Shown piece by piece: positions 42,833 through 50,626 of a stretch of DNA of 64,000 nt. Position numbers and translations under genes: made by a program. Origin of the DNA: Calditrichaceae bacterium (lineage in GTDB: Bacteria; Calditrichota; Calditrichia; RBG-13-44-9; J075). The stretch covers positions 1-64,000 of the forward strand of contig JABWBP010000029.1 in NCBI GenBank assembly GCA_013360445.1, written 5' to 3'. A model generated the notes under the pieces. That model made no database searches, was not told the origin of the DNA, and worked only from the letters and a program-made list of their open reading frames with translations. How positions within the stretch are numbered: position 1 is the first letter of the stretch; every line of letters starts with the position of its first letter.

Positions 42833-44211
42833 ATAAACGCCACCCAGCCTGCCAACACAATCCTGCCGGCCGGATCGACGCGCACGGCGTTTACCTCGTG
42901 GCCGGCGGCGCCGGGAATTTCGACCAGCACATATCCTCGCTCGTTAAAGCTATCGTCTAAGCTGCCGTTCTCGTTGTAGCGCGCGAGCAGAATTTGTCTT
43001 TTCCAATCCTCCGTGATGGCCCTGCCGGCGATGAGGATCTTTCCGCCGGCATCGGCGGCGACGTCCTGCACCATTTCATCCTGCGTCTCGCCGATGTCGG
43101 TCACTACTATGCCGCCCTCCCCAAAATCGCTATCCGGCTTTCCCTTATTGCTAAAACGCGCCACGAGCAGGCGCCGACTGCCGCCCTCTTCGCCGGTTTC
43201 CCCGGCGACGACGATTCGCCCCCGCAGGTCAACCGTTACCCGGGCAGCCTTTTCCGAAGCAGTCTCGGACACGTCATAAGAAACCAGGCCGCCGCTGCCG
43301 AATTCTCCGTCTAACTGCCCGCCGGAGCTGACCCGCGCCAACAGGAAGCGGGTGCGCCCGAAGCGGCTGATCCAACCGGTGAGCACGATTTTCCCCGCCG
43401 CATCCATCGCCAGGTCGGAAATGGTAAAGGAGCCTCCCGCGGGAGGAATTACAACCACCTTCCCTCCCTTTCCGAAGCCCTGGTCCGGAAGACCGTTGGA
43501 AAGGTAACGGGCCAGCAGCAGCGCGGAGCTTCCGCTGGAATCGATTCCGGTACCCGCCGCCACAATTTTACCCCCGGGATCGATTGCTACCAGGGAAGCG
43601 GTTTCATCGCGCACTCCCGGAAAGTCGGTAGTGACTTTTCCGCCCCGGCCAAATTTCTGATCCGGAATTCCGGATTCCGTGAAAGAGGCCAGGAAAAAAT
43701 CGCAATAATCCGGCTCGCTGTCCTGCTGCACGAACCCCGCCAGGATAATCCGTTTCCAGGGCGCCAGTGCGATGGCCCGGGCTTCCACCATGAGAGCGTT
43801 GCTAACGTCGATCCAGGCTTTTCCGTCAGCGTCGAACTCTTTATCCGGCCTTCCGTCCTCGCCTAAGTAACAGGTAATCGCAGCCTGTTTTTTGTCGTCC
43901 ATCAGCGCCCAACCCGCGGCAAAAATCCGTTTTTCACCGGCAAATACCACGGCTTTTGCTTCCGCGCGCAACTGCCCGGAGACGTCTATAAGATCGGATT
44001 TCTGGTTTTTTGCGGTATAGGGGAAAAAAGTGTAAGCGATCCCGTCGCTGTCAAAGTTGATGTCCGGGCTGCCATCCGGATTATAGCGCATCACCAGGAA
44101 ATACTGCCCGGCGGAGCTGGTTTCTTCGACCCCGCAACCGGGGATAACGATCAGTAATAAAAAGGTGAGAAACCATAATAAAAACCGGCAGGTCGTTCGG
44201 GGCGCGTCCAT
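42829..44211 (-). CDS. Delta-60 repeat lipoprotein
   Basis: 460 residues from the ATG after GAGGTG; the longer frame is unlikely because it would overlap the channel gene. The signal ends at LLLIVIPGC, a lipobox, so the protein should be lipid-anchored. The rest is seven or so repeats of about 55-60 residues, each like ARYxxNGxPDxxFGxGGKVV...(D)PxGKIVxAG, the delta-60 family thought to form a beta-propeller. Function unknown. It begins 31 bases after the channel gene stop and is probably co-transcribed. Confidence 0.88.
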   Translation of the reverse strand: MDAPRTTCRFLLWFLTFLLLIVIPGCGVEETSSAGQYFLVMRYNPDGSPDINFDSDGIAYTFFPYTAKNQKSDLIDVSGQLRAEAKAVVFAGEKRIFAAGWALMDDKKQAAITCYLGEDGRPDKEFDADGKAWIDVSNALMVEARAIALAPWKRIILAGFVQQDSEPDYCDFFLASFTESGIPDQKFGRGGKVTTDFPGVRDETASLVAIDPGGKIVAAGTGIDSSGSSALLLARYLSNGLPDQGFGKGGKVVVIPPAGGSFTISDLAMDAAGKIVLTGWISRFGRTRFLLARVSSGGQLDGEFGSGGLVSYDVSETASEKAARVTVDLRGRIVVAGETGEEGGSRRLLVARFSNKGKPDSDFGEGGIVVTDIGETQDEMVQDVAADAGGKILIAGRAITEDWKRQILLARYNENGSLDDSFNERGYVLVEIPGAAGHEVNAVRVDPAGRIVLAGWVAFM

Positions 44212-44242
44212 TAATGTATCACCTCGGGTTGCTCGTTGCAGG

Positions 44243-45070
44243 TTACAATTTTGCGCCGCAATATTTGCAATACCGCGCATCGGCGTCATGCCCTTCGGCG
44301 CTGCATTCCGGGCAGGCCTGGGTGGAAACCTGCCGGGCGGATTCTATCGCCATCTCCGCGGTCACGATACCGGTGGGAACCGCGATGATACCGTAGCCGA
44401 TGATCATTACCAGAGAAGCCATAGCCTGCCCCAGGCCGGTAACCGGGGTAATGTCGCCGTAGCCGACGGTCGTCAGGGTTACAACCGCCCAATAAATACT
44501 CCGGGGAATGCTGGTAAATCCCCCGGCTTCGCCTTCGATCAAGTACATGAGCGCGCCGATGATCACCACTAAAATCATCACTACGTACAAAAATATGCCG
44601 ATTTTGCGCCGGCTGGCGTAGAGCGCGCGCCGCAGCACCTGGCCTTCGCTGATATATTTTGCCAGCTTGAACACCCGGAATACGCGAACAATACGAAGCA
44701 TGCGAACCACCAGGAAATACTGGCTGCCAGGCAGGATTAAACTTAAATAAGTGGGTAGAATCGCCAGCAAATCGACCACGCCGAAAAAACTGGCCGCATA
44801 GCGAAGCGGCTTCCCCACGCAATAGAGGCGCAGAAGGTATTCGATGGTGAATACAACAGTGAAGGTCCACTCCAGCAGGTACAGGATCGAGGCGTGCTCC
44901 TGGCGGATGCTCGTCACGCTGTCCAACATTACCACGATTACGCTCAGGAGAATGGTAACAATCAACCAGACGTCGAATATTTTGCCCGGAAGGGTATCCG
45001 CTTCGAAGATAATTTCGTGAAGCACTTGTCTGTAACGGCTGCTGACCGGTTTTGTTTTGGCGCTGTCCAT
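44243..45070 (-). CDS. Voltage-gated-like potassium channel with C-terminal zinc ribbon
   Basis: 275 residues. Six helices: S1-S4 region with an Arg-rich S4 (FLVVRMLRIVRVFRVFKLAK), pore helix and selectivity filter TLTTVGYGDITPV, and S6 (MASLVMIIGYGIIAVPTGIV). The last residues ACPECSAEG...YCKYCGAKL form a zinc-ribbon, replacing the RCK/KTN domains usual for prokaryotic channels. Gating may therefore depend on oligomer contacts or metal. Next to the delta-60 lipoprotein on the same strand. Confidence 0.92.
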   Translation of the reverse strand: MDSAKTKPVSSRYRQVLHEIIFEADTLPGKIFDVWLIVTILLSVIVVMLDSVTSIRQEHASILYLLEWTFTVVFTIEYLLRLYCVGKPLRYAASFFGVVDLLAILPTYLSLILPGSQYFLVVRMLRIVRVFRVFKLAKYISEGQVLRRALYASRRKIGIFLYVVMILVVIIGALMYLIEGEAGGFTSIPRSIYWAVVTLTTVGYGDITPVTGLGQAMASLVMIIGYGIIAVPTGIVTAEMAIESARQVSTQACPECSAEGHDADARYCKYCGAKL

Positions 45071-45085
45071 ACAATCTGGGAAGCT

Positions 45086-45772
45086 CTATGCGTTTGCGAA
45101 CCGCTGCTGCACCCGTTCGGCGGTCAAATGTTTGTAGCAATCGAGCGCCTGGCAGGAGTTATCCCCGTAATCCACTTCCACCTTCCCGATCTTCTTCACA
45201 ACGGCAATCGCCCGGGTATTGAGCGGCTTGCTGCGCTGGCCGATGGCGCAGAGGGCGTTGTTCATGGCATCTTTCACGAAATTCTCTTCCGCTTGCAGGG
45301 ATTTTTCGATGGTATCCAGGTAAGGCGCGAAATAGGCGTCAGGCAGTTTTTTATCGTTTTTGGCGAGGTGGTAAAGCAGCATATACCCGCAGCGCCGGAG
45401 CAGGTGGTCGCTGCTGGCGGTCCAGGCTTCCATTTTCTTCTGCGCGAAGGATGTTTTCGCCAGCAGATTGCTGCAATAACTGTAGGAGAGTATCCAGAAA
45501 TCCGCATCTTTGATCTGCTCTTCCACCTGCGCTTCGCTTACCTGCTTCGGATCGTCAATGATGGTCGCCAGGGTTTTGGCGTCGTAATAGGGGCTTTTCC
45601 ACAACTCCAGGGCCAGTGGGTGGTTTTTGCCGATCTGTTTGCCGATGGCCTTCAGTTGGGTCAGGCCCAGGCCGAAAGTTTTCAACGCAGCGGGGGCGGC
45701 TTTTTCCCAGTAGGCAATGCCGCGCTGGTTTTTCTGGGATTCCAGAAGAGCGTGAACTTGATCGATGGTCAT
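45086..45772 (-). CDS. DNA alkylation repeat (AlkD-like) protein
   Basis: 228 residues from the ATG of MTIDQVHALLES; the much longer open frame upstream reads through intergenic repeats and is not coding. HEAT-like ARM repeats, GLGLTQLKAIGKQIGKNHPL, LALELWKSPYYDAKTLATII and FVKDAMNNALCAIGQRS, fit the DNA alkylation repeat family. AlkC/AlkD remove 3-methyladenine or bulky 7-substituted bases without flipping them. Trp-x-x-SxxxD style residues (ADFWILSYSYC) are compatible with an AlkD-like site; activity unproven. Confidence 0.85.
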   Translation of the reverse strand: MTIDQVHALLESQKNQRGIAYWEKAAPAALKTFGLGLTQLKAIGKQIGKNHPLALELWKSPYYDAKTLATIIDDPKQVSEAQVEEQIKDADFWILSYSYCSNLLAKTSFAQKKMEAWTASSDHLLRRCGYMLLYHLAKNDKKLPDAYFAPYLDTIEKSLQAEENFVKDAMNNALCAIGQRSKPLNTRAIAVVKKIGKVEVDYGDNSCQALDCYKHLTAERVQQRFANA

Positions 45773-45787
45773 GCCAAACCTCGAAGT

Positions 45788-45826
45788 GTGCGTGATGCGT
45801 GAAACATGATGCGTACGGGTACTTGA
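45788..45826. repeat. Dispersed ACGCATTACG-type repeat
   Basis: GTGCGTGATGCGTGAAACAT with GATGCGTACGG follows, between the AlkD-like and nitroreductase-like genes. Confidence 0.6.
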
Positions 45827-46010
45827 TTTATAGTCATGCCAACACCCCTGTCGATAAAGGCGCTTTCGGCTTCTACCCGGCGGAGACGCCGGCAGCCGGA
45901 AGGAATTATAAGCCATAAACTCCACAAAAACAATAACCGGTTTGCGTTCGGGGAGGTTTTTAATTGGCAATTCCAGAACTATTGTCGAACTGTTCCCCTT
46001 ATTTTCCGGA

Positions 46011-47456
46011 TCATTTCGTCTTGCCGCCGTGCCAGCGCTCCATGTGCCGGGCCTGGGTTTCCAGGTACGCGCCGGGGGTGAAGTAATGGTCGTAGAAATC
46101 CAGGTCCAAATGGTGCGCCTGGAGGTAGGTAAGTACGTTGAGAGTGGGCACGGTTCCGGGAAATTTGCCGAAGCGGTCATAAACATATTGCGCCATCAGC
46201 GCCACGCACGCTTTGAACGCTTCGCTATGAACCTGGGCGCCGGAGCGCACCCGGGAGCTTTCCTTCCAGGGTCCCGGGGTTTGGGGATGGAACGGCCCGC
46301 CAGGCCCGAACTTGCGCTGCGCCACCGCTTCTACAGCCGCGGCCATGTCCGGGTAGTGAGGCGGGCAGAACCCTTCGAATACCCCCGCCCGGCCGGTTGG
46401 GTTGGGCAAAGCCCACTGTTCGCTGGTGTCGTAGCGGAACCCCAGCCCCGGAACCTCCGGGTTGCCGCTGGCGCCTAACATGGTAAAGGGGTCGATGCCG
46501 TCGAACATCCAGCCGCCCAATCCCAGCGCTTGCAGCATCAACATCCCGGCGTAACACGCGGCGGAGAGTTCCGCGGTGGTTTCCCGGAGGGCGTACTGTT
46601 CCATAAAAGTCAGGGGATAGGGATTCTCCACGTCCACCAGGTCTTTGAATTTTTCCATGCCCGGAATGCGCTGGTTGTGAACGTCATCGAAGATGCAGTA
46701 GCCGTTCTGCACCAGAAAACAGAAAATGAGGATTAAGTGTTGGGCGACGTCGGCGACCGGTATGACCAGGGTGCTGCCGGGGCGGTTGACGCACCAGGTA
46801 TTGTGCCCTTCCATGTAGGGTTCCTGCGGGGGAAGATTGAGTCGCCCATCAGCCAGTTTTTTGATGCGCTGGCGGTGCGCCTCCAGCCAGCTTTGCAGAT
46901 CCACCGCGCCCTCCTCGTCTTTGTTGATTAGCGAACCGGAATCACGGGTAGGCAGGAAATACACTCCTTTATCATCGGTGAAAAAGAAGTCGCTGGTATG
47001 CCAGCCGGCCGCGGATGGGAACGTGCGCCCTCCGGCGGCTGCGGAGTAGTTCGACAAATGCGGCGCATACCGCGCGTGGCGGTAAATCATGTGGTGCCAG
47101 CCGGTGTTTCCGGCGCAAGCGGCGAGCACCAGCATCTGCTCCAATTCATCCAGCGGCATCGGTTCATGTTTGGATTTGAACGCAAGCGGGCCGTCGGGAA
47201 TCTCCGCGCCCAGGGAGAAACGCCGGGCGCGCCGGCCGTGCAGCGCTTCGATGAGGGGAAAGCGCACCGCCTCTTCCAGCCCCGCCGGAATCCCGGGAAT
47301 GCGATCCAGCAGGACTTTCCCCCGTTGTTTGGCGCGCTCTCCCAGGGTGTTCATGCCGAAACCGGACATGACTGCGCCGGCCCCGACTAACAGGCTGCCG
47401 AGCATTTTCCGGCGGGTCATCGGCAGCCAGGACGGTGATTTTTGTCTATCTTCCAT
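46011..47456 (-). CDS. Exported nitroreductase-like (SagB-like) protein
   Basis: 481 residues from an ATG about 11 bases after AAAGGAG. N-terminal MTRRKMLGSLLVGAGAVMSG is a Tat-like twin-Arg signal. The mature region shows nitroreductase-type landmarks: HGRRARRFSLG, LDELEQMLVLAACAGNTGWH and GGRTFPSAAGWHTSDFFFT, the last resembling the SagB GGRLYPSA segment that binds FMN. The remainder (NPYPLTFMEQYAL, MLMLQALGLGGWMF) is helical. An FMN-dependent oxidoreductase moved folded across the membrane fits, but family placement is tentative. It begins a run of four minus-strand accessory genes. Confidence 0.6.
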   Translation of the reverse strand: MEDRQKSPSWLPMTRRKMLGSLLVGAGAVMSGFGMNTLGERAKQRGKVLLDRIPGIPAGLEEAVRFPLIEALHGRRARRFSLGAEIPDGPLAFKSKHEPMPLDELEQMLVLAACAGNTGWHHMIYRHARYAPHLSNYSAAAGGRTFPSAAGWHTSDFFFTDDKGVYFLPTRDSGSLINKDEEGAVDLQSWLEAHRQRIKKLADGRLNLPPQEPYMEGHNTWCVNRPGSTLVIPVADVAQHLILIFCFLVQNGYCIFDDVHNQRIPGMEKFKDLVDVENPYPLTFMEQYALRETTAELSAACYAGMLMLQALGLGGWMFDGIDPFTMLGASGNPEVPGLGFRYDTSEQWALPNPTGRAGVFEGFCPPHYPDMAAAVEAVAQRKFGPGGPFHPQTPGPWKESSRVRSGAQVHSEAFKACVALMAQYVYDRFGKFPGTVPTLNVLTYLQAHHLDLDFYDHYFTPGAYLETQARHMERWHGGKTK

Positions 47457-47578
47457 AGCTCTATGTCTCCTTTGTTGATGGATAGGCAACGTTCAGGGGA
47501 TAAAGGTTGAAGGATTAAGGGTAAGTAAGGAACTCAAGAAAAAACATCCCATAATGAGTATGGCCTATGGGTATGGTA

Positions 47579-47902
47579 TCATTCGCTGCCGGGGCGATCC
47601 GGGCCGTAGGAAACCTGGTAGTGGGTTACAAAAGGCTCCAGTTCCAGAAGATATTCCGGGTCTTCGGGATAATAACGCGCCCGCTCAAAATCTTCCCCGG
47701 CAAATTTTTTGATCGCTTCATAGGAATCCCAGAGAGTAAGCAGCAAAAAATGGGTCTTCCCCCCTGCGGTTCGCTGGAGAATGTACACGCCCCGGTTGCC
47801 GGGGGTCGCCCGGTAATCCGCAACGCCGGTGCGGAGCAGGAATTGATAATACTCCGCCGCTTTGGACTCCGGCACCACGCCATGCCAGGTACGTGCGATC
47901 AT
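47579..47902 (-). CDS. Antibiotic-biosynthesis-monooxygenase-like protein
   Basis: 107 residues after GGAGGCAAGAAT. A ferredoxin-like alpha-beta fold: MIARTWHGVVPESKAAEYYQ, GVYILQRTAGGKTHFLLLTL, WDSYEAIKKFAGEDFERARY. This matches the ABM superfamily of small cofactor-free oxygenases and related heme- or quinone-handling enzymes. Lies about 120 bases upstream of the nitroreductase-like gene on the same strand. Confidence 0.85.
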   Translation of the reverse strand: MIARTWHGVVPESKAAEYYQFLLRTGVADYRATPGNRGVYILQRTAGGKTHFLLLTLWDSYEAIKKFAGEDFERARYYPEDPEYLLELEPFVTHYQVSYGPDRPGSE

Positions 47903-48068
47903 ATTCTTGCCTCCTGTTCCGGTCTGAGAGCCAAATAATAAGAGATTCCCGGCAATTTTTCAAGAGAAAAGACCTTTGCAGGAACATTGGGCAATGGTAG
48001 AGTGGTAGAGTGGCAGAGCGAGCGTTGCTCCTGATTCCCCTCGCCACTCTCCCCCTCACCATCCACTG

Positions 48069-48893
48069 CTAACCCAAAATATAATTCGCCCGGCGGTAGG
48101 CGACCTCGAACCCCTGCCGCAGCATGTTGCGGTAGGAGGCGACCGGCCGCCCGGGGGCTTCTTCGGCGGTTTCGGTGATCATCCAGCGGCAGCCGGCCGC
48201 CGCGGCGTCGCGGAAACGGCGGGCGATGAGCGCCGATTGCGCCCCCCGCCCGCGGTATTCCGGCAGGGCGGCGGCAAACGCTAAGGCGGCGTATTCTTCC
48301 TGCGTGAACAGCGCCGCGCAGGCTGCCGGTTTTTCTCCTTCATAAGCCAGGTAATGCTGCCAGCCCGGCCGCCCCACCGGGAGCGCGATCAAGGGTTTGA
48401 GCGCCTCCGGCCATCCGAAGGCGCGAACGATGATCTCCGCAAAAATATCTGCCCGCTCCCTGCCAATGCGGGCGATGGATAATTGCGTTTCCGCCGCCGG
48501 CAACGGCTCGATCCGGCGGAAGAGTTTTACCCAGTTGTTGTAATATCGAAAGCCTTTGGCTTGCAGGATTTCCGGCAGGTTCCGGGGCTGTGCGTGGGGG
48601 CTTAGCTGAACGAAAAACCGGCGCGCCCCGGCGTCGCGGAAGAAGGCGATGATGCCATCCACGTCGCTTTCCGTGGCCGGCTGCTCCATCCCCAAACCGA
48701 GGGCGCGGTTGAAAGCGAGCACGTCGATGCCGGCAACAGCCCCGGCGCTGGCGGTTCCGGTATCGAGCAAACTGACTCCTAACCGTTTTGCAACCCGCTC
48801 CGGAACGTCGCGGTAATAGTCGCGCCAGTACGCGCTTTCCTGCTGCTCCAGCCGGATCATGAATTCCCGGGAAATGGATGTTTGGGCAATCAT
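48069..48893 (-). CDS. GNAT family N-acetyltransferase
   Basis: 274 residues from the ATG after AAAGAGGAACC; the longer frame starts in intergenic repeats. The C-terminal half holds the acetyl-CoA binding motif ALAFAAALPEYRGRGAQSALIA (RGRGAQ) and then CRWMITETAEEAPGRPVASY, NMLRQGFEVAYRRANYI. The N-terminal half is a GNAT-like fold lacking the CoA site, so it may be a tandem-GNAT. Substrate unknown. Confidence 0.88.
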   Translation of the reverse strand: MIAQTSISREFMIRLEQQESAYWRDYYRDVPERVAKRLGVSLLDTGTASAGAVAGIDVLAFNRALGLGMEQPATESDVDGIIAFFRDAGARRFFVQLSPHAQPRNLPEILQAKGFRYYNNWVKLFRRIEPLPAAETQLSIARIGRERADIFAEIIVRAFGWPEALKPLIALPVGRPGWQHYLAYEGEKPAACAALFTQEEYAALAFAAALPEYRGRGAQSALIARRFRDAAAAGCRWMITETAEEAPGRPVASYRNMLRQGFEVAYRRANYILG

Positions 48894-48910
48894 GTGGGGT
48901 TCCTCTTTGA

Positions 48911-49016
48911 AATTTAACCGCGAATGAACGCGAATTTCTGCGAATGGATTTCCCTGATTCAACCAGCGGTCGTGCCGGGGAGTACTTTTCGCGTTCATTC
49001 GCGCCCATTCGCGGTT
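48911..49016. repeat. Inverted AACCGCGAATGAACGCGAAT repeats
   Basis: Left arm AACCGCGAATGAACGCGAAT (48913-48932) and right arm TTCATTCGCGCCCATTCGCGGTTT face each other around about 60 bases with no gene. Each arm is built of repeated GCGAA words. Same style as the pairs at 35085 and 50323. Confidence 0.8.
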
Positions 49017-49054
49017 TGAAATGCATCACTCTTGAGATCTTTTATTTTCCTCGC

Positions 49055-50146
49055 TTAATTTTTGCTCACGATGTAGTAATTGTTCTGAATGTCGTGGTCG
49101 AGATTCTTGATCTCCACGCGGTTGAACCCCGCTTCTTTCAACATTTCCAGGGCTTTTTCCCGGCCCCACATGGCCCCCAGCCCCATGCCGCCCTGCGCCA
49201 GGGAAACGGTCATGCAGTGCATGGTCGAAACCGTGTAAAGCAGCGCGCCTAAGGGATGATCGAGGTTGTTGTGCACCTCGCTGGAACCGGCGATATCCTG
49301 CATCAGGTAAACCCCGTCGGCTTTGAGGGCGCGGGAGATTCCCGCCAGCACCCGGTCGGGGCGGGCCTGGTCGTGGATGGCGTCGAATGAGGTGATCAGG
49401 TCGAATTTTGCCTCCGGCGCGTCAACGTCGAAGGTGGTCAGGTCGCGCACCTCGAAACGCAGGTTGGCAAGGCCCTGTCTGGCCGCCTCGGCGCGGGCGA
49501 TCTCGATCGGCTCTTCGCAAAGGTCGTAGCCCACGAAGCGGCTGTTGGGATAGGCTTTCGCCATCAGGATCAGGGCGCGGCCCATGCCGCAGCCGATGTC
49601 GAGCGCCTCGATGCCCCGCTCTAACTTTTCCGTGAGGCCGGGAACCAGCGGCAGCACCGCGGTGAACAGCGAAGAAACAATCGACTGCCCGCTGTCCTCC
49701 GCCATCACTTCGTGGAAGCGTTTATATTCATGGTAAGCGACCCCGCCGCCGTTTTTGAAGCAATCCACTATCCGGTCCTCCACCGATCCCAGCACCCCGA
49801 TATATTGAGCGAACACCCCCATATTATCGGCGCCGGCGGCGCGGGTGAGGCAGGCGGCGTGCGCCGCGGGCAGGGAAAATAGCGGTTTGGACAGCGAGGG
49901 CAGGCACTCCACCACCCCGCCGGCGGTCATGGCGCCTAACCACTCCCGCACGTAGCGCTCATGCAGGCCGGCCGCTTTGGCGATCTGCTCGCTGGTTGCC
50001 GGGGGTAGTTGGCTCATGGCATCGAACAGCCCGGTGCGGTGGCCGATGGAGACCATCAACGCCAGGGCGCCTTTATTCAACATTTCCAGTAAATTCTCCG
50101 CAAAAGCTTCGTTCTTTTGCGCTTCCAGGGTGTGAACGGTACACAT
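49055..50146 (-). CDS. SAM-dependent class I methyltransferase with winged-helix N-terminus
   Basis: 363 residues after AAAGGAGCAATATC. The N-terminal 100 residues form a dimerisation/winged-helix part (LALMVSIGHRTGLFDAM, GLHERYVREWLGAMTAGGVV). The SAM-binding core starts at EALDIGCGMGRALILMAKAY with DLCEEPIEIARAEAARQGL and FDLITSFDAIHDQ. This is the layout of Rv2258c-type and other O- or N-methyltransferases. Substrate unknown. The preceding 50147-50626 gap contains the long inverted repeat. Confidence 0.9.
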   Translation of the reverse strand: MCTVHTLEAQKNEAFAENLLEMLNKGALALMVSIGHRTGLFDAMSQLPPATSEQIAKAAGLHERYVREWLGAMTAGGVVECLPSLSKPLFSLPAAHAACLTRAAGADNMGVFAQYIGVLGSVEDRIVDCFKNGGGVAYHEYKRFHEVMAEDSGQSIVSSLFTAVLPLVPGLTEKLERGIEALDIGCGMGRALILMAKAYPNSRFVGYDLCEEPIEIARAEAARQGLANLRFEVRDLTTFDVDAPEAKFDLITSFDAIHDQARPDRVLAGISRALKADGVYLMQDIAGSSEVHNNLDHPLGALLYTVSTMHCMTVSLAQGGMGLGAMWGREKALEMLKEAGFNRVEIKNLDHDIQNNYYIVSKN

Positions 50147-50300
50147 GATATTGCTCCTTTCTGTTTACTTTCGATTTCTGTTCCTGAATCAATTACACAG
50201 ATAAAATAACGTTTTGAAGGCGGGGTTAACAACCGGGGTAGTACCGTTTTTGGGGGCGGCGAGTACGGTAGCGGTTTACGGGGCAGTACGGTATTGATGG

Positions 50301-50555
50301 CGCGGCGACGAACCCCGGTTTGCCGCATGGGCGTAAACCTAAGCAAAAAATCACCGCAAAGACGCTAAGACGCAGAGGTTTTAGAGAGTTTTCGCCTGAG
50401 ATTTCTCCTGGTCTTTACAAAAATCAACACTATTCTCTTTGCGTCTTAGCGTCTTTGCAGTAAAAAATACCTAAGGTTTACGCTTATGCGGTTTGCCGGG
50501 AAACCTGCCCCGGAGCTTGCCCCGGGAATGCGGGGTGTTCGTCGCGCCCGGGGGA
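50301..50555. repeat. MITE-like long imperfect inverted repeat
   Basis: The core arms are 50323-50378 (CCGCATGGGCGTAAACCTAA, then CACCGCAAAGACGCTAAGAC) and 50435-50491 (CTTTGCGTCTTAGCGTCTTT, then AGGTTTACGCTTATGCGG), about 56 bases each. Outer GGTTTGCCG/CGACGAAC words (50301-50322 and 50491-50555) are also inverted. The internal 56 bases have no coding potential. Could be a miniature transposable element or a long hairpin RNA. Confidence 0.7.
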
Positions 50556-50583
50556 ATGAAACACAGGTTTGTTTTCTCTCGAA

Positions 50584-50605
50584 TTCTGAGTAAATTTACT
50601 CAGAA
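50584..50605. promoter_or_regulatory. 22-base perfect palindrome TTCTGAGTAAA upstream of the ATPase gene
   Basis: TTCTGAGTAAA directly joined to its complement TTTACTCAGAA. A third half site TGAGTAAAT follows at 50609, 10 bases before the ribosome site. This fits an operator overlapping the promoter or leader of the ATPase gene, perhaps bound by its own HTH partner. No regulator is adjacent. Confidence 0.6.
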
Positions 50606-50626
50606 CATTGAGTAAATGGGGAAACA

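Larger units (their letters stand above)
50147..50626. other. 480-base gene-free region dominated by inverted repeats
   Basis: Runs from the methyltransferase start to the ATPase start. It holds a GC-rich tract (GGGGGCGGCGAGTACGGTAG, 50256), the long inverted repeat at 50301-50555 and the operator-like palindrome at 50584. No gene supported. Confidence 0.7.

Noticed and set aside
45773-46186. N-terminal extension of the AlkD-like gene
   Set aside because: The extra residues are translated intergenic repeat and antisense to the neighbour; the ATG at 45772 begins the conserved region.
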